This document shows, one piece after another, positions 1 through 7,210 of a DNA stretch of 39,524 nucleotides (within the stretch, counting starts at the first letter, position 1; the number at the start of each line of letters is the position of its first letter). The translations under genes were made by a program, and so were the position numbers. This DNA comes from Kordiimonadaceae bacterium (lineage in GTDB: Bacteria; Pseudomonadota; Alphaproteobacteria; Sphingomonadales; Emcibacteraceae), in the NCBI GenBank assembly GCA_018675425.1, contig JABGYD010000033.1, positions 1 to 39,524 of the forward strand, read 5' to 3'. Below the pieces are notes generated by a model. It did no database searches. It was not told where the DNA came from and was given only the letters and a program-made list of their open reading frames with translations.

Positions 1-243
1 ATGTATAAAGTACTCATGATTAATGATGATTATACGCCGATGGATTTTGTTGTTCATGTTTTGCAGAAATTTTTTAAAATTCCAGAACCGCAAGCCTTAA
101 CAATAATGCTTCAAGTACATCAAAAGGGTTTTGGGGTCTGTGGTATTTTTAGTTTTGAGGTTGCTGAAAGTAAAGTACAGCAGGTTGTTGAATACGCTAA
201 AACACACGCGCATCCTCTGCAATGTACTATTGAAAAAGATTGA
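1..243 (+). CDS. clpS: ClpS, ATP-dependent Clp protease adaptor (5' end cut by window)
   Basis: ClpS binds N-degron substrates and delivers them to the ClpA N-domain. The 80 visible residues align with the ClpS core: the [11 protein letters not shown] segment near residues 9-19, which forms the N-degron pocket, then VLQKFF and the conserved end [10 protein letters not shown]. Family members usually have about 20-30 further residues before the MYKV stretch (E. coli ClpS is 106 aa with an internal Met at this point). The first base of the window is therefore probably an internal codon and the true start lies upstream. The stop is 16 bases before the clpA start, the usual clpS-clpA operon arrangement. 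Confidence 0.93.
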   Translation: MYKVLMINDDYTPMDFVVHVLQKFFKIPEPQALTIMLQVHQKGFGVCGIFSFEVAESKVQQVVEYAKTHAHPLQCTIEKD

Positions 244-259
244 GTTAAAGGAGATATCA

Positions 260-2578
260 GTGCCTACATTTTCACCAAATTTGGAACATACACTTCACCG
301 AAGTGTAGCTGAGGCTAACTCACGAAAACACGAGTTCGCTACATTAGAACATCTTCTATTAGGACTTCTGGATGATCAGGACGCAGTTACCGTTCTTAGA
401 GCCTGTGAGGTTAATATTTCGCAACTTAGAGCGGAACTGAAGGCCTACCTTGATCAGGAACTTAAAAACATTACCGAAGAAACAAATCTTGATGCAACGC
501 CTACGGCAGGTTTTCAGAGGGTCATTCAGCGTTCTATCTTACACGTGCAAAGTAGTGGAAGAGATGACGTGAATGGGGGTAATGTTTTAGTGGCTTTGTT
601 TTCAGAGCGCGAGAGTTTCGCAGTCTTTTATCTTCAACAACATGAGGTCTCCCGTCTTGATGTAATTAATTATATTTCTCACGGCTTCTCCAAATCAAAC
701 GAAAATGATGAAGAGAATACCCTGGATGATGATTTAGAGGGTAATGAAGGTATTGAGGGGGACGCAAAAACGGCCTTGGAAAAATATTGTGTAAACCTAA
801 ATGAAAAAGCGCGAGCAGGAAAAATTGATCCGCTAATTGGTCGGATTTCTGAAGTTGAAAGAACCATTCAAATTTTATGTCGTAGGTCAAAAAATAATCC
901 TCTTTATGTTGGTGATCCTGGTGTTGGAAAAACTGCGATAGCAGAAGGGCTGGCTCTACGCATCGAAAAAAAAGAAGTACCCGAAGTACTTCACAATGCT
1001 ATAATTTACTGCCTTGAAATGGGAACTCTACTTGCTGGAACACGGTTCCGCGGGGATTTTGAAGAACGGATCAAGGGTGTAATTAAAGAAATTGAAGATA
1101 TGGATGGCTCAATTCTTTTTATTGATGAAATTCATACTATTATCGGTGCGGGTGCCACAGGAGGTGGTGCCATGGACGCATCTAATCTGCTTAAGCCAGC
1201 ACTTTCGAAAGGTGCTTTACGTTGTATTGGCTCTACTACTTATAAAGAATATAGGTCTTATATTGAAAAAGATCGTGCACTTCTTCGACGTTTTCAAAAA
1301 ATTGACGTAGTTGAACCAACTGCTCAAGAAACTATAGAGATACTTAAAGGTATTAAAAAATATTTTGAAGAGCACCATAATGTCAAATATAGTACTGAGG
1401 TTATTGAGGCGGCGGTTGATCTTTCCGTAAGGCATATTAATGAACGTAAACTTCCTGATAAAGCTATAGATGTAATTGACGAAGTTGGTGCGTCACAAAT
1501 GTTACTTCCTGAGGCAAAACGTAAGAAAAATATAACGGTAGAAGATGTTGAAAATGTAGTCTCTAAAATGGCTCGTATTCCTGCCAAAAGTGTATCAAAA
1601 GATGACAAAAGCGTTCTTAAAACTCTTGCTAAGGACCTTAATCGAGTAGTATTTGGTCAGGATAATGCAATCCAAGTGCTTTCAGATGCAATCAAGTTAT
1701 CGCGTGCGGGGCTTTGTGAGGAAGATAAGCCCATCGGATGTTATCTGTTTAGTGGACCTACAGGGGTCGGAAAAACTGAGGTTGCTAAACAACTTGCTAG
1801 TCATCTTGGCGTTGAAATAGAGCGTTTTGATATGTCTGAATATATGGAACGTCATACAGTTTCACGCCTTATTGGGGCTCCTCCAGGCTATGTAGGGTTT
1901 GATCAAGGGGGTTTACTTACTGATGCTATAGATAGAACTCCACACTGCGTCCTGCTACTTGACGAAATTGAAAAAGCTCACCAGGATATCTATAATATTC
2001 TTTTGCAGGTAATGGATCACGGTACGTTGACAGACAGCAATGGTAAAAAGATTGATTTTCGGAATGTTGTTTTGATCATGACGACCAATGCGGGTGCTGC
2101 AGAACTTAGTAAGTCGTCGATTGGTTTTGGTAAATCTGATCAATCGGGTGCGGACGGTGAGGCTATTAAAAAATTATTTGCACCCGAATTTAGAAATCGG
2201 CTTGATGCTATTGTTCCATTTTCTTCTTTACCACCTAGTGTTATAGAAAAGGTTGTTGAGAAGTTCATTTTAGAGTTAGAAATGCAACTTGAAGATAGGA
2301 AAGTTCATCTTAAATTATCTCCTGAAGCTAAAGCCTTTATTGCTGCTAAAGGGTATGATAAGCATTTTGGTGCTCGTCCTCTTAAGCGTGTTATTCAAGA
2401 GGAAATTAAAAGACCACTTGCCGATGAATTATTGTTTGGGCGCCTTGTCGAAGGCGGGGAAGTCAAAATAGGCTGTAAAGGTAAGAAGTTGACCATTAAT
2501 ATTGAGCCTGGAAAGGTTTATTCAAAGTCTAAGGTAAAATCAAAAGGTAAGAAAAAAGAAAAAGAACTTACCAAATAG
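260..2578 (+). CDS. clpA: ClpA, ATP-dependent Clp protease ATP-binding subunit
   Basis: AAA+ unfoldase that feeds ClpS-delivered and other substrates into ClpP. The GTG at 260 is chosen because AAAGGAG at 248-253 precedes it at good spacing and the protein then begins MPTFSPNLEHTLHRS like other ClpA; the frame is open further upstream but overlaps clpS. The product is 772 aa. An N-terminal repeat domain covers about residues 1-150. D1 has Walker A GDPGVGKT (218-225). D2 has Walker A GPTGVGKT (499-506), followed by ERHTVSRLIGAPPGYVG. An IGF tripeptide at about 621-623 is the expected ClpP-docking loop. The extreme C-terminus is a lysine-rich tail (SKSKVKSKGKKKEKE), longer than in E. coli. clpP is not in the window. 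Confidence 0.97.
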   Translation: MPTFSPNLEHTLHRSVAEANSRKHEFATLEHLLLGLLDDQDAVTVLRACEVNISQLRAELKAYLDQELKNITEETNLDATPTAGFQRVIQRSILHVQSSGRDDVNGGNVLVALFSERESFAVFYLQQHEVSRLDVINYISHGFSKSNENDEENTLDDDLEGNEGIEGDAKTALEKYCVNLNEKARAGKIDPLIGRISEVERTIQILCRRSKNNPLYVGDPGVGKTAIAEGLALRIEKKEVPEVLHNAIIYCLEMGTLLAGTRFRGDFEERIKGVIKEIEDMDGSILFIDEIHTIIGAGATGGGAMDASNLLKPALSKGALRCIGSTTYKEYRSYIEKDRALLRRFQKIDVVEPTAQETIEILKGIKKYFEEHHNVKYSTEVIEAAVDLSVRHINERKLPDKAIDVIDEVGASQMLLPEAKRKKNITVEDVENVVSKMARIPAKSVSKDDKSVLKTLAKDLNRVVFGQDNAIQVLSDAIKLSRAGLCEEDKPIGCYLFSGPTGVGKTEVAKQLASHLGVEIERFDMSEYMERHTVSRLIGAPPGYVGFDQGGLLTDAIDRTPHCVLLLDEIEKAHQDIYNILLQVMDHGTLTDSNGKKIDFRNVVLIMTTNAGAAELSKSSIGFGKSDQSGADGEAIKKLFAPEFRNRLDAIVPFSSLPPSVIEKVVEKFILELEMQLEDRKVHLKLSPEAKAFIAAKGYDKHFGARPLKRVIQEEIKRPLADELLFGRLVEGGEVKIGCKGKKLTINIEPGKVYSKSKVKSKGKKKEKELTK

Positions 2579-2605
2579 TATTTTTTATAAATAGTCTTAG
2601 AGTTA

Positions 2606-2645
2606 TTTAAGAACAGTAAAAAATTTATTTTTTACTGTTCTTAAA
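2606..2645. terminator. 18-bp perfect inverted repeat between convergent clpA and GNAT genes
   Basis: An 18-bp perfect stem (2606-2623 with 2628-2645) closes on a 4-base TTTA loop. It lies between the clpA stop and the convergent FemAB-like gene, and its right arm encodes the last residues of that protein. The A and T runs sit at the loop end of the stem and no U-tract follows on either strand. It is a likely bidirectional 3' end or RNA-stabilising hairpin rather than a textbook intrinsic terminator. Confidence 0.6.
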
Positions 2646-3767
2646 CGGTGTCAGCTTATTTAAATATTCCATATCTTTTCCAATAATTGTTCTTTCCTGA
2701 TCTAGATAATTTTCTATAGCATTTCTAAAAGACGGATTTTCTATCCAGTGCATACTATTTGTTGCCGTAGGTATATATCCACGCGAGAGTTTATGATCAC
2801 CCTGTGCACCAGCCTCAACTTTTGTTAGTTTGTTTTTAATAGCAAACTCAATAGCTTGATAATAACAAATTTCAAAATGTAGAAATTTATGATGTTCTTT
2901 TGCACCCCAATAACGACCGTATAAAATATAGTCTCCAATTAGGTTGAGCGCTCCAGCAATATATCGTCCATTTCGTTTTGCCATCACTAATAATAGATTA
3001 TCAGGAATATTTTCGCTTAAAAGTGAAAAAAATTCCCGATTTAAGTAGGCTCTACCCCATTTCTTTTGAGCGGTATTAAGATAAAATTCAAAATAGTGAT
3101 CCCAACAATCTTCAGTTATTTCCGAAGCTTGAACCCATTCAATCTCGATACCATCTTGAATAAAACAAGCACGTTCCTTAAGAATGTTTTTACGCTTTCG
3201 CGACGAGAGAGCTTCTAAAAATTCTGTGAATGAACCATAGTTATTATTGATCCAATGATACTGTTGATCATTTCGTTTTAATAGATGGTGAGATTTCATT
3301 ACGTTCACATCATCCTGTTCAAGAAATGTAAAATGAAGAGATGAAACACTTAATTTTTTAGCCAAATTGATAGCAGCTTTTAGCATTAATTCTTTGTAAG
3401 CGGGATTAGATGATAGTAAACGAGGACTTGTTACTGGGCTAAAAGGAATAGATGATTGTAACTTAGGGTAATAATTTCCTCCAGCCTGTTCGTAAGCATT
3501 AGCCCATCCTTGGTCAAAAACATATTCACCTAGAGAATGACTTTTTAAATACAGAGGTGTAGCTCCTAATAGAGCGCCATCTTTATCTTCTAAGATAATG
3601 TGTTGTGCTAACCAACCTGTTTTTGCTGTTGCACATCCACTTTTCTCAAGAGCATACAAAAATCCGTGCGAGCAGAAGGGGTTTAAACCTTCAACGGCAT
3701 GCGTTGCACAGGCATTCCAAGTATCGGCTGCTATATCACTGATGTTTTCAATTATTCGTGTTCTCAT
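2625..3767 (-). CDS. FemAB-like / GNAT-fold protein (PF04339, DUF482 family)
   Basis: About 380 aa, matching the peptidogalycan biosynthesis / FemAB-like family (PF04339) that carries a double GNAT fold. Recognisable segments are NPFCSHGFLYALEKSGC near the start, FDQGWANAYE, the basic SSRKRKNILKERA stretch, and the C-terminal LTKVEAGAQGDHKLSRGYIPT, the family's most conserved piece. The substrate is unknown; acyl or aminoacyl transfer is inferred from the fold. The frame also allows a TTG at 3785, but that overlaps the upstream gene. The ATG at 3767, 4 bases after the upstream stop, is preferred and implies translational coupling. It is the last gene of the ridA-GDPD-GNAT set, and its 3' end lies inside the inverted repeat at 2606-2645. 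Confidence 0.85.
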   Translation of the reverse strand: MRTRIIENISDIAADTWNACATHAVEGLNPFCSHGFLYALEKSGCATAKTGWLAQHIILEDKDGALLGATPLYLKSHSLGEYVFDQGWANAYEQAGGNYYPKLQSSIPFSPVTSPRLLSSNPAYKELMLKAAINLAKKLSVSSLHFTFLEQDDVNVMKSHHLLKRNDQQYHWINNNYGSFTEFLEALSSRKRKNILKERACFIQDGIEIEWVQASEITEDCWDHYFEFYLNTAQKKWGRAYLNREFFSLLSENIPDNLLLVMAKRNGRYIAGALNLIGDYILYGRYWGAKEHHKFLHFEICYYQAIEFAIKNKLTKVEAGAQGDHKLSRGYIPTATNSMHWIENPSFRNAIENYLDQERTIIGKDMEYLNKLTPFKNSKK

Positions 3768-3771
3768 AATG

Positions 3772-4494
3772 CTAATGGTGCTCAAAGATAATGTTATCTG
3801 AATTTTTATATGCTTTATCTTGATCGTTACAATTACAAACAGTCCAAGTCAGTACAGGAATATTATTTAAGCGACAATATTTTGTTACTATGTTTGGAAG
3901 TGCACGTATATCATAGGCAATAAAGTCTGTTTCTAATTCTTTTATGACTTTTTTTTGATGCGATGGGTCGAAATACGTTGAAGGAAGGTTGCCATCATTG
4001 AGTGATGTCGCAACTAGACCACAGGTAACACTTGGGTGATTATTTCTAAAATATTTGATAATTTCAGGATAAAAAGACATTACAGCCACATCGCCTTTAT
4101 AATTCTCAATATCTTTCCAAACGGCTCTTGAAATTTCATTGTATTGGCCCTGATCACCTTTAATTTCAAGAAGAATGGGCTGTCGACCGTTGGTTTGGTT
4201 AAGGACTTCTTTTAATGTGGGTATAGTCTCGGTGGAACCTACAAGTTGTATTCTTGAAAGTTCTTTAGCCTTATAATTGATAACCTCTCCCTTTTGTGTG
4301 GTCAGGGGGCTAAGGTTATGGTCATGTATAACAACTGCTATATTATCGCTACTCAAGAGCACATCAAGCTCAAAACCAAATCCTTGGTCTACTGCTTCTT
4401 TAAACGCGGATAGGCTATTTTCAACATGCCCAGTTCGCGGACCATGAAGCCCCCTGTGTGCATATGGGGATGCTTCTAACCAATCATGTGGCAT
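3772..4494 (-). CDS. Glycerophosphodiester phosphodiesterase (GDPD family)
   Basis: Hydrolyses glycerophosphodiesters to glycerol-3-phosphate and an alcohol. The 240-aa protein shows the GDPD signature in order: HRG at 13-15, ENS at 26-28, the ELD metal-binding pair at 42-44, and HDHNL with the second catalytic His at 57. LLEIKGD and LTWTV follow in the second half. No signal peptide is visible, so it is a cytoplasmic type, like UgpQ. The start has no Shine-Dalgarno; instead eight T residues lie directly before the ATG, 13 bases after the ridA stop. It is probably translated by coupling from ridA. Confidence 0.9.
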   Translation of the reverse strand: MPHDWLEASPYAHRGLHGPRTGHVENSLSAFKEAVDQGFGFELDVLLSSDNIAVVIHDHNLSPLTTQKGEVINYKAKELSRIQLVGSTETIPTLKEVLNQTNGRQPILLEIKGDQGQYNEISRAVWKDIENYKGDVAVMSFYPEIIKYFRNNHPSVTCGLVATSLNDGNLPSTYFDPSHQKKVIKELETDFIAYDIRALPNIVTKYCRLNNIPVLTWTVCNCNDQDKAYKNSDNIIFEHH

Positions 4495-4507
4495 AAAAAA
4501 AACACAT

Positions 4508-4978
4508 TCAAGAAACCTCGATTAGAGCATCGATTTCTACTGGTACGTTAAGGGGTAGTGCATTAGTACCGACTGCTGAACGGGAGTGCTTGCCTTTATT
4601 GCCGAATATTTCGACCATTAAATCAGAAGCACCATTCACAACGGCTGGCTGACCTGGGAAACTATCTATACAATTAACAAATGCTCCGAGTTTTACAATG
4701 CGAACTACCCTGTCAAGGTCGCCATCAAGCGCCGCGTTTAATTGAGCAATGATATTAATGGCACAGAGGCGAGCTGCTTTATTAGCATCTTCTGCTGATA
4801 CCTCTTGTCCAACTTTACCTAGATAAGGCAGCTTACCATCAATATCAAGAGGGAGTTGACCCGATATGGAAATAAGGTTCCCAGTTTTTACGTAAGTTAC
4901 ATAGTTAGCGACTGGTGCCCCAGGGGTCGGTAGGATTATACCCAGTTTTTCTATGGTTTCTTTTGGTGTATTACTCAT
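4508..4978 (-). CDS. RidA family protein (YjgF/YER057c/UK114)
   Basis: RidA-type enamine/imine deaminases protect PLP enzymes from reactive 2-aminoacrylate. This 156-aa member belongs to the longer subfamily (starting TPKETIEKLGIILPTPGAPVANYV), not the 128-aa archetype. ISGQLP near 38-43 and HSRSAVGTNALP near 131-142 are visible; R133 is in the position of the substrate-carboxylate-binding Arg. The actual substrate of this subfamily is not established, so a deaminase role is inferred. GGAAAAAGAAT precedes the ATG. It is first of three tightly spaced minus-strand genes, so their promoter should lie in 4979-5131, where I see no clear consensus. Confidence 0.88.
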   Translation of the reverse strand: MSNTPKETIEKLGIILPTPGAPVANYVTYVKTGNLISISGQLPLDIDGKLPYLGKVGQEVSAEDANKAARLCAINIIAQLNAALDGDLDRVVRIVKLGAFVNCIDSFPGQPAVVNGASDLMVEIFGNKGKHSRSAVGTNALPLNVPVEIDALIEVS

Positions 4979-5131
4979 ATTCTTTTTCCATCTTTACATA
5001 ATATAACTCAAGGAAGGATACTCTTTTTTAATCCATAATAAAAGTTTATTGAGTTAGCTAATACGATATTAATTTTAACCCTATAACAAACTAATTTTAA
5101 TTCGTTATCGTTTAGTAAAATTATTTTTATA

Positions 5132-6415
5132 TCAGGTAAGTGTTCGTCCTTTATTAATTATATGTGACCCAAAACGATCACGAATTCTATCCATAGCTTT
5201 TTCTGTTTTGATCTTATTATCCATAACGGGATCGATTAAATCTGGCATATCAGCATCCTGGTCATTAGAAAACTTAGAAACTCCTATACCAATTAGTCTA
5301 TATTTAAGGCCACTGCATTCAGGTTTTAGTAAAAACTTACCTTGCGTATAAAGAATTTCTGCCATTTGTGTTGGACTACTTATGGAAACTGAGCGGCTTA
5401 TAGATCTAAAATTAGATGTTTTGAGTTTGAGCGTAACCGTTTTTGCAGAAAGGTGTTTTTGTTTAAGTCGAGCCGATAATTTTTCACAGAGTTGCCAAAG
5501 ATGTTTTTTAAGAGCTTTATAATTGGCAATATCTCCATCCAGCGTAGTTTCGTTAGATACACTTTTTACTTTTTGTATTGGGATCACGTTGCGCCTATCG
5601 TCCCCCCTAGAAAAATAGTAAAGACGCTCTCCCATAATTCCATAGTCCCTAACTAGTTTATTCAGGTCCATTTTTTGCAATTGACCTATTTGGGTTATGC
5701 CTCCCCGACCCATTTTTTTATTAAGGACTTTTCCTACGCCCCATATTTTAGTTATAGGCTGCGTTGAAAGAAACCTTTTAGCCTCCTTTTTGCCTATAAC
5801 TGAAAATCCATTTGGTTTATTTAAATCTGAGGCTAACTTTGCTAGAAATTTATTATAACTGAGCCCAATTGAGGCTGTGATGCCAATTTCATGCTCAATA
5901 CGTTTAGTTGCTTTGTTAAGAACTTTTGCTGGTGACATACCATGAAGTTTTTCAGTACCGCTTAGGTCGAGGAACGCTTCGTCAATTGAAAGTGGTTCAA
6001 CAACTGGTGTGAGTTCATCAAATATTTTTTTTATGTCTTTACTAACCGATAAATATTTTTTGATATTTGGGGCTAGAATAATCGCCTCTGGGCAAAGTTC
6101 ATTGGCCTTAAACATAGGCATTGCAGAATAAACACCATATGTTCTTGCTATATAGCAGCAGGTTGATACTACACCGCGCCTACCTCCGCCGATAATTAAG
6201 GGTTTTGCTTCAAGTTCTGGATTATCTCTCTTTTCTACACTTGCATAAAAAGCATCACAATCAATATGAGCTATTGATAATTTATGAATTTCAGAATGTC
6301 TTAGAAGACGCGGACTAGAACAGTTTGAGCATCTTATTAATTGAGTTTTAATGTTTAACTCAATGAGGCAATCCCTACAAAAACCTGGGTTAATATTTTC
6401 TAAATCACTCACCAT
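5132..6415 (-). CDS. dinB: DNA polymerase IV (DinB) with N-terminal zinc-ribbon-like extension
   Basis: Y-family translesion polymerase, 427 aa. The catalytic core begins at about residue 50 (IAHIDCDAFYASVEKRDNP, with the first acidic cluster) and continues with the SIDEAFLDLS motif and the GITASIGLSYNKFLAKLASD palm segment. Thumb and little-finger regions follow. Before the core is a roughly 45-residue extension with two CxxC pairs (C13/C16 and C29/C32), a plausible zinc ribbon also known in other alphaproteobacterial DinB proteins. No C-terminal beta-clamp motif was confidently read. It starts 2 bases after the DUF3572 stop, so the two are co-translated. No LexA-type operator was seen upstream of the pair. 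Confidence 0.94.
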   Translation of the reverse strand: MVSDLENINPGFCRDCLIELNIKTQLIRCSNCSSPRLLRHSEIHKLSIAHIDCDAFYASVEKRDNPELEAKPLIIGGGRRGVVSTCCYIARTYGVYSAMPMFKANELCPEAIILAPNIKKYLSVSKDIKKIFDELTPVVEPLSIDEAFLDLSGTEKLHGMSPAKVLNKATKRIEHEIGITASIGLSYNKFLAKLASDLNKPNGFSVIGKKEAKRFLSTQPITKIWGVGKVLNKKMGRGGITQIGQLQKMDLNKLVRDYGIMGERLYYFSRGDDRRNVIPIQKVKSVSNETTLDGDIANYKALKKHLWQLCEKLSARLKQKHLSAKTVTLKLKTSNFRSISRSVSISSPTQMAEILYTQGKFLLKPECSGLKYRLIGIGVSKFSNDQDADMPDLIDPVMDNKIKTEKAMDRIRDRFGSHIINKGRTLT

Positions 6416-6417
6416 AA

Positions 6418-6699
6418 TTAATCGTGAATTGCTCCTGGAAAACAGTGCCGAGCAGCTCTTATTTCGGTAGGATCAAGTTGATGAGTATTCGAAAATTTTA
6501 TAAGACACTTCTCATTTTGTAAAAGGTAATCTAAGACACTAGCTAAAATTCCCTCCATAGTCTCTGGGTTTGATAAATTATCTTTTACTTGGTTCAGGTC
6601 TGTGCCACTTAAATTAAGATAACTTGCGAGTATTATCTCGTCGGCAGCAATAAAAGAAAGACTGTTTATGGCTATGATTTCGGCCCTTTGATGATCCAT
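6418..6699 (-). CDS. DUF3572 family protein
   Basis: A 93-aa small protein matching DUF3572, a family largely confined to Alphaproteobacteria. The pattern is an N-terminal AEIIAINSLSFIAADEIILASYLNLSGTDL, a central ILASVLDYLLQNEKCL, and a C-terminal LDPTEIRAARHCFPG. It is predicted all-helical with no membrane segment and no known catalytic motif. The function is unknown. It sits 2 bases upstream of dinB on the same strand, so it probably shares the dinB promoter. That arrangement suggests, without proving, a link to DNA damage tolerance. Confidence 0.82.
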   Translation of the reverse strand: MDHQRAEIIAINSLSFIAADEIILASYLNLSGTDLNQVKDNLSNPETMEGILASVLDYLLQNEKCLIKFSNTHQLDPTEIRAARHCFPGAIHD

Positions 6700-6881
6700 A
6701 TATATTTCTTCTTATTTAAGCTTAATTATTAAACTAGTATATCATTTAAGGAAATTTAAAGATATTTTTCATCATAAAAAAAATTATCTAAAGATATTAA
6801 TTAGATTTATCAGTTCAAATTGAGGGGGATGCAATAAATCAAATTATATTTTAAGGAAGGTAAGTAATAAGTAATAAGTCA

Positions 6882-6909
6882 TAAAAAAAGGCCGCTTGAA
6901 AAAGCAGCC
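6882..6909 (-). terminator. Intrinsic terminator of rpmG
   Basis: On the minus strand GGCTGC (6909-6904) pairs with GCGGCC (6895-6890), 6 bp including one G-U pair, around an 8-base loop. A run of seven T residues (6889-6883) follows at once. It lies 38 bases past the rpmG stop, as expected for an abundant ribosomal protein mRNA. The rest of the 6700-6947 gap is A+T-rich and shows no gene. Confidence 0.78.
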
Positions 6910-6947
6910 ATTCTTTCTTTAAAATTAAGTACTTTATAAGTAAATAG

Positions 6948-7115
6948 TTATTTAATTTTTGCTTCTTTAAAATCTACGTGTTTACGCACAACAGGATCAT
7001 ATTTACGCATTACCATTTTTTCTGTAATGTTGCGCGGGTTTTTCTTAGTTACATAATAAAAGCCTGTGTCAGCTGTACTAACTAGCTTTATTTTTACACT
7101 TGATGGTTTGGCCAT
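6948..7115 (-). CDS. rpmG: 50S ribosomal protein L33
   Basis: Small ribosomal protein of the large subunit, 55 aa, beginning [26 protein letters not shown] and ending with [11 protein letters not shown]. There are no cysteines, so this is the zinc-independent (C-minus) form normal in Proteobacteria. The frame stays open upstream to 7184, but the internal ATG at 7115 matches the universal L33 start and has GGAG nine bases before it. It stands alone, with a candidate promoter just upstream and an intrinsic terminator downstream. Confidence 0.96.
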   Translation of the reverse strand: MAKPSSVKIKLVSTADTGFYYVTKKNPRNITEKMVMRKYDPVVRKHVDFKEAKIK

Positions 7116-7156
7116 TGCTAGCCTCCGTTTTAAAATTACATGAATTGCGTGAGCGG

Positions 7157-7184
7157 AAAATACATGGATTATATGTGAAGTCAA
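7157..7184 (-). promoter_or_regulatory. Candidate sigma-70-type promoter for rpmG
   Basis: On the minus strand TTGACT (7184-7179) and TATTTT (7162-7157) are separated by 16 bases. The predicted start would lie about 35-40 bases upstream of the rpmG ATG. This is judged by eye and is weak in the -10 box. Confidence 0.4.
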
Positions 7185-7210
7185 GTAAAACTCAGTGAAT
7201 TTTTAGTTAT

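Noticed and set aside
1092-1608. Open frames inside clpA on both strands
   Set aside because: They are shadows of the clpA coding frame, lacking start signals and overlapping its AAA+ domain throughout.
6700-6947. LexA-type or CtrA-type (TTAA-N7-TTAA) operators before the DUF3572-dinB pair
   Set aside because: TTAA words occur by chance in this A+T-rich gap with wrong spacing, and no alphaproteobacterial LexA direct repeat was found.
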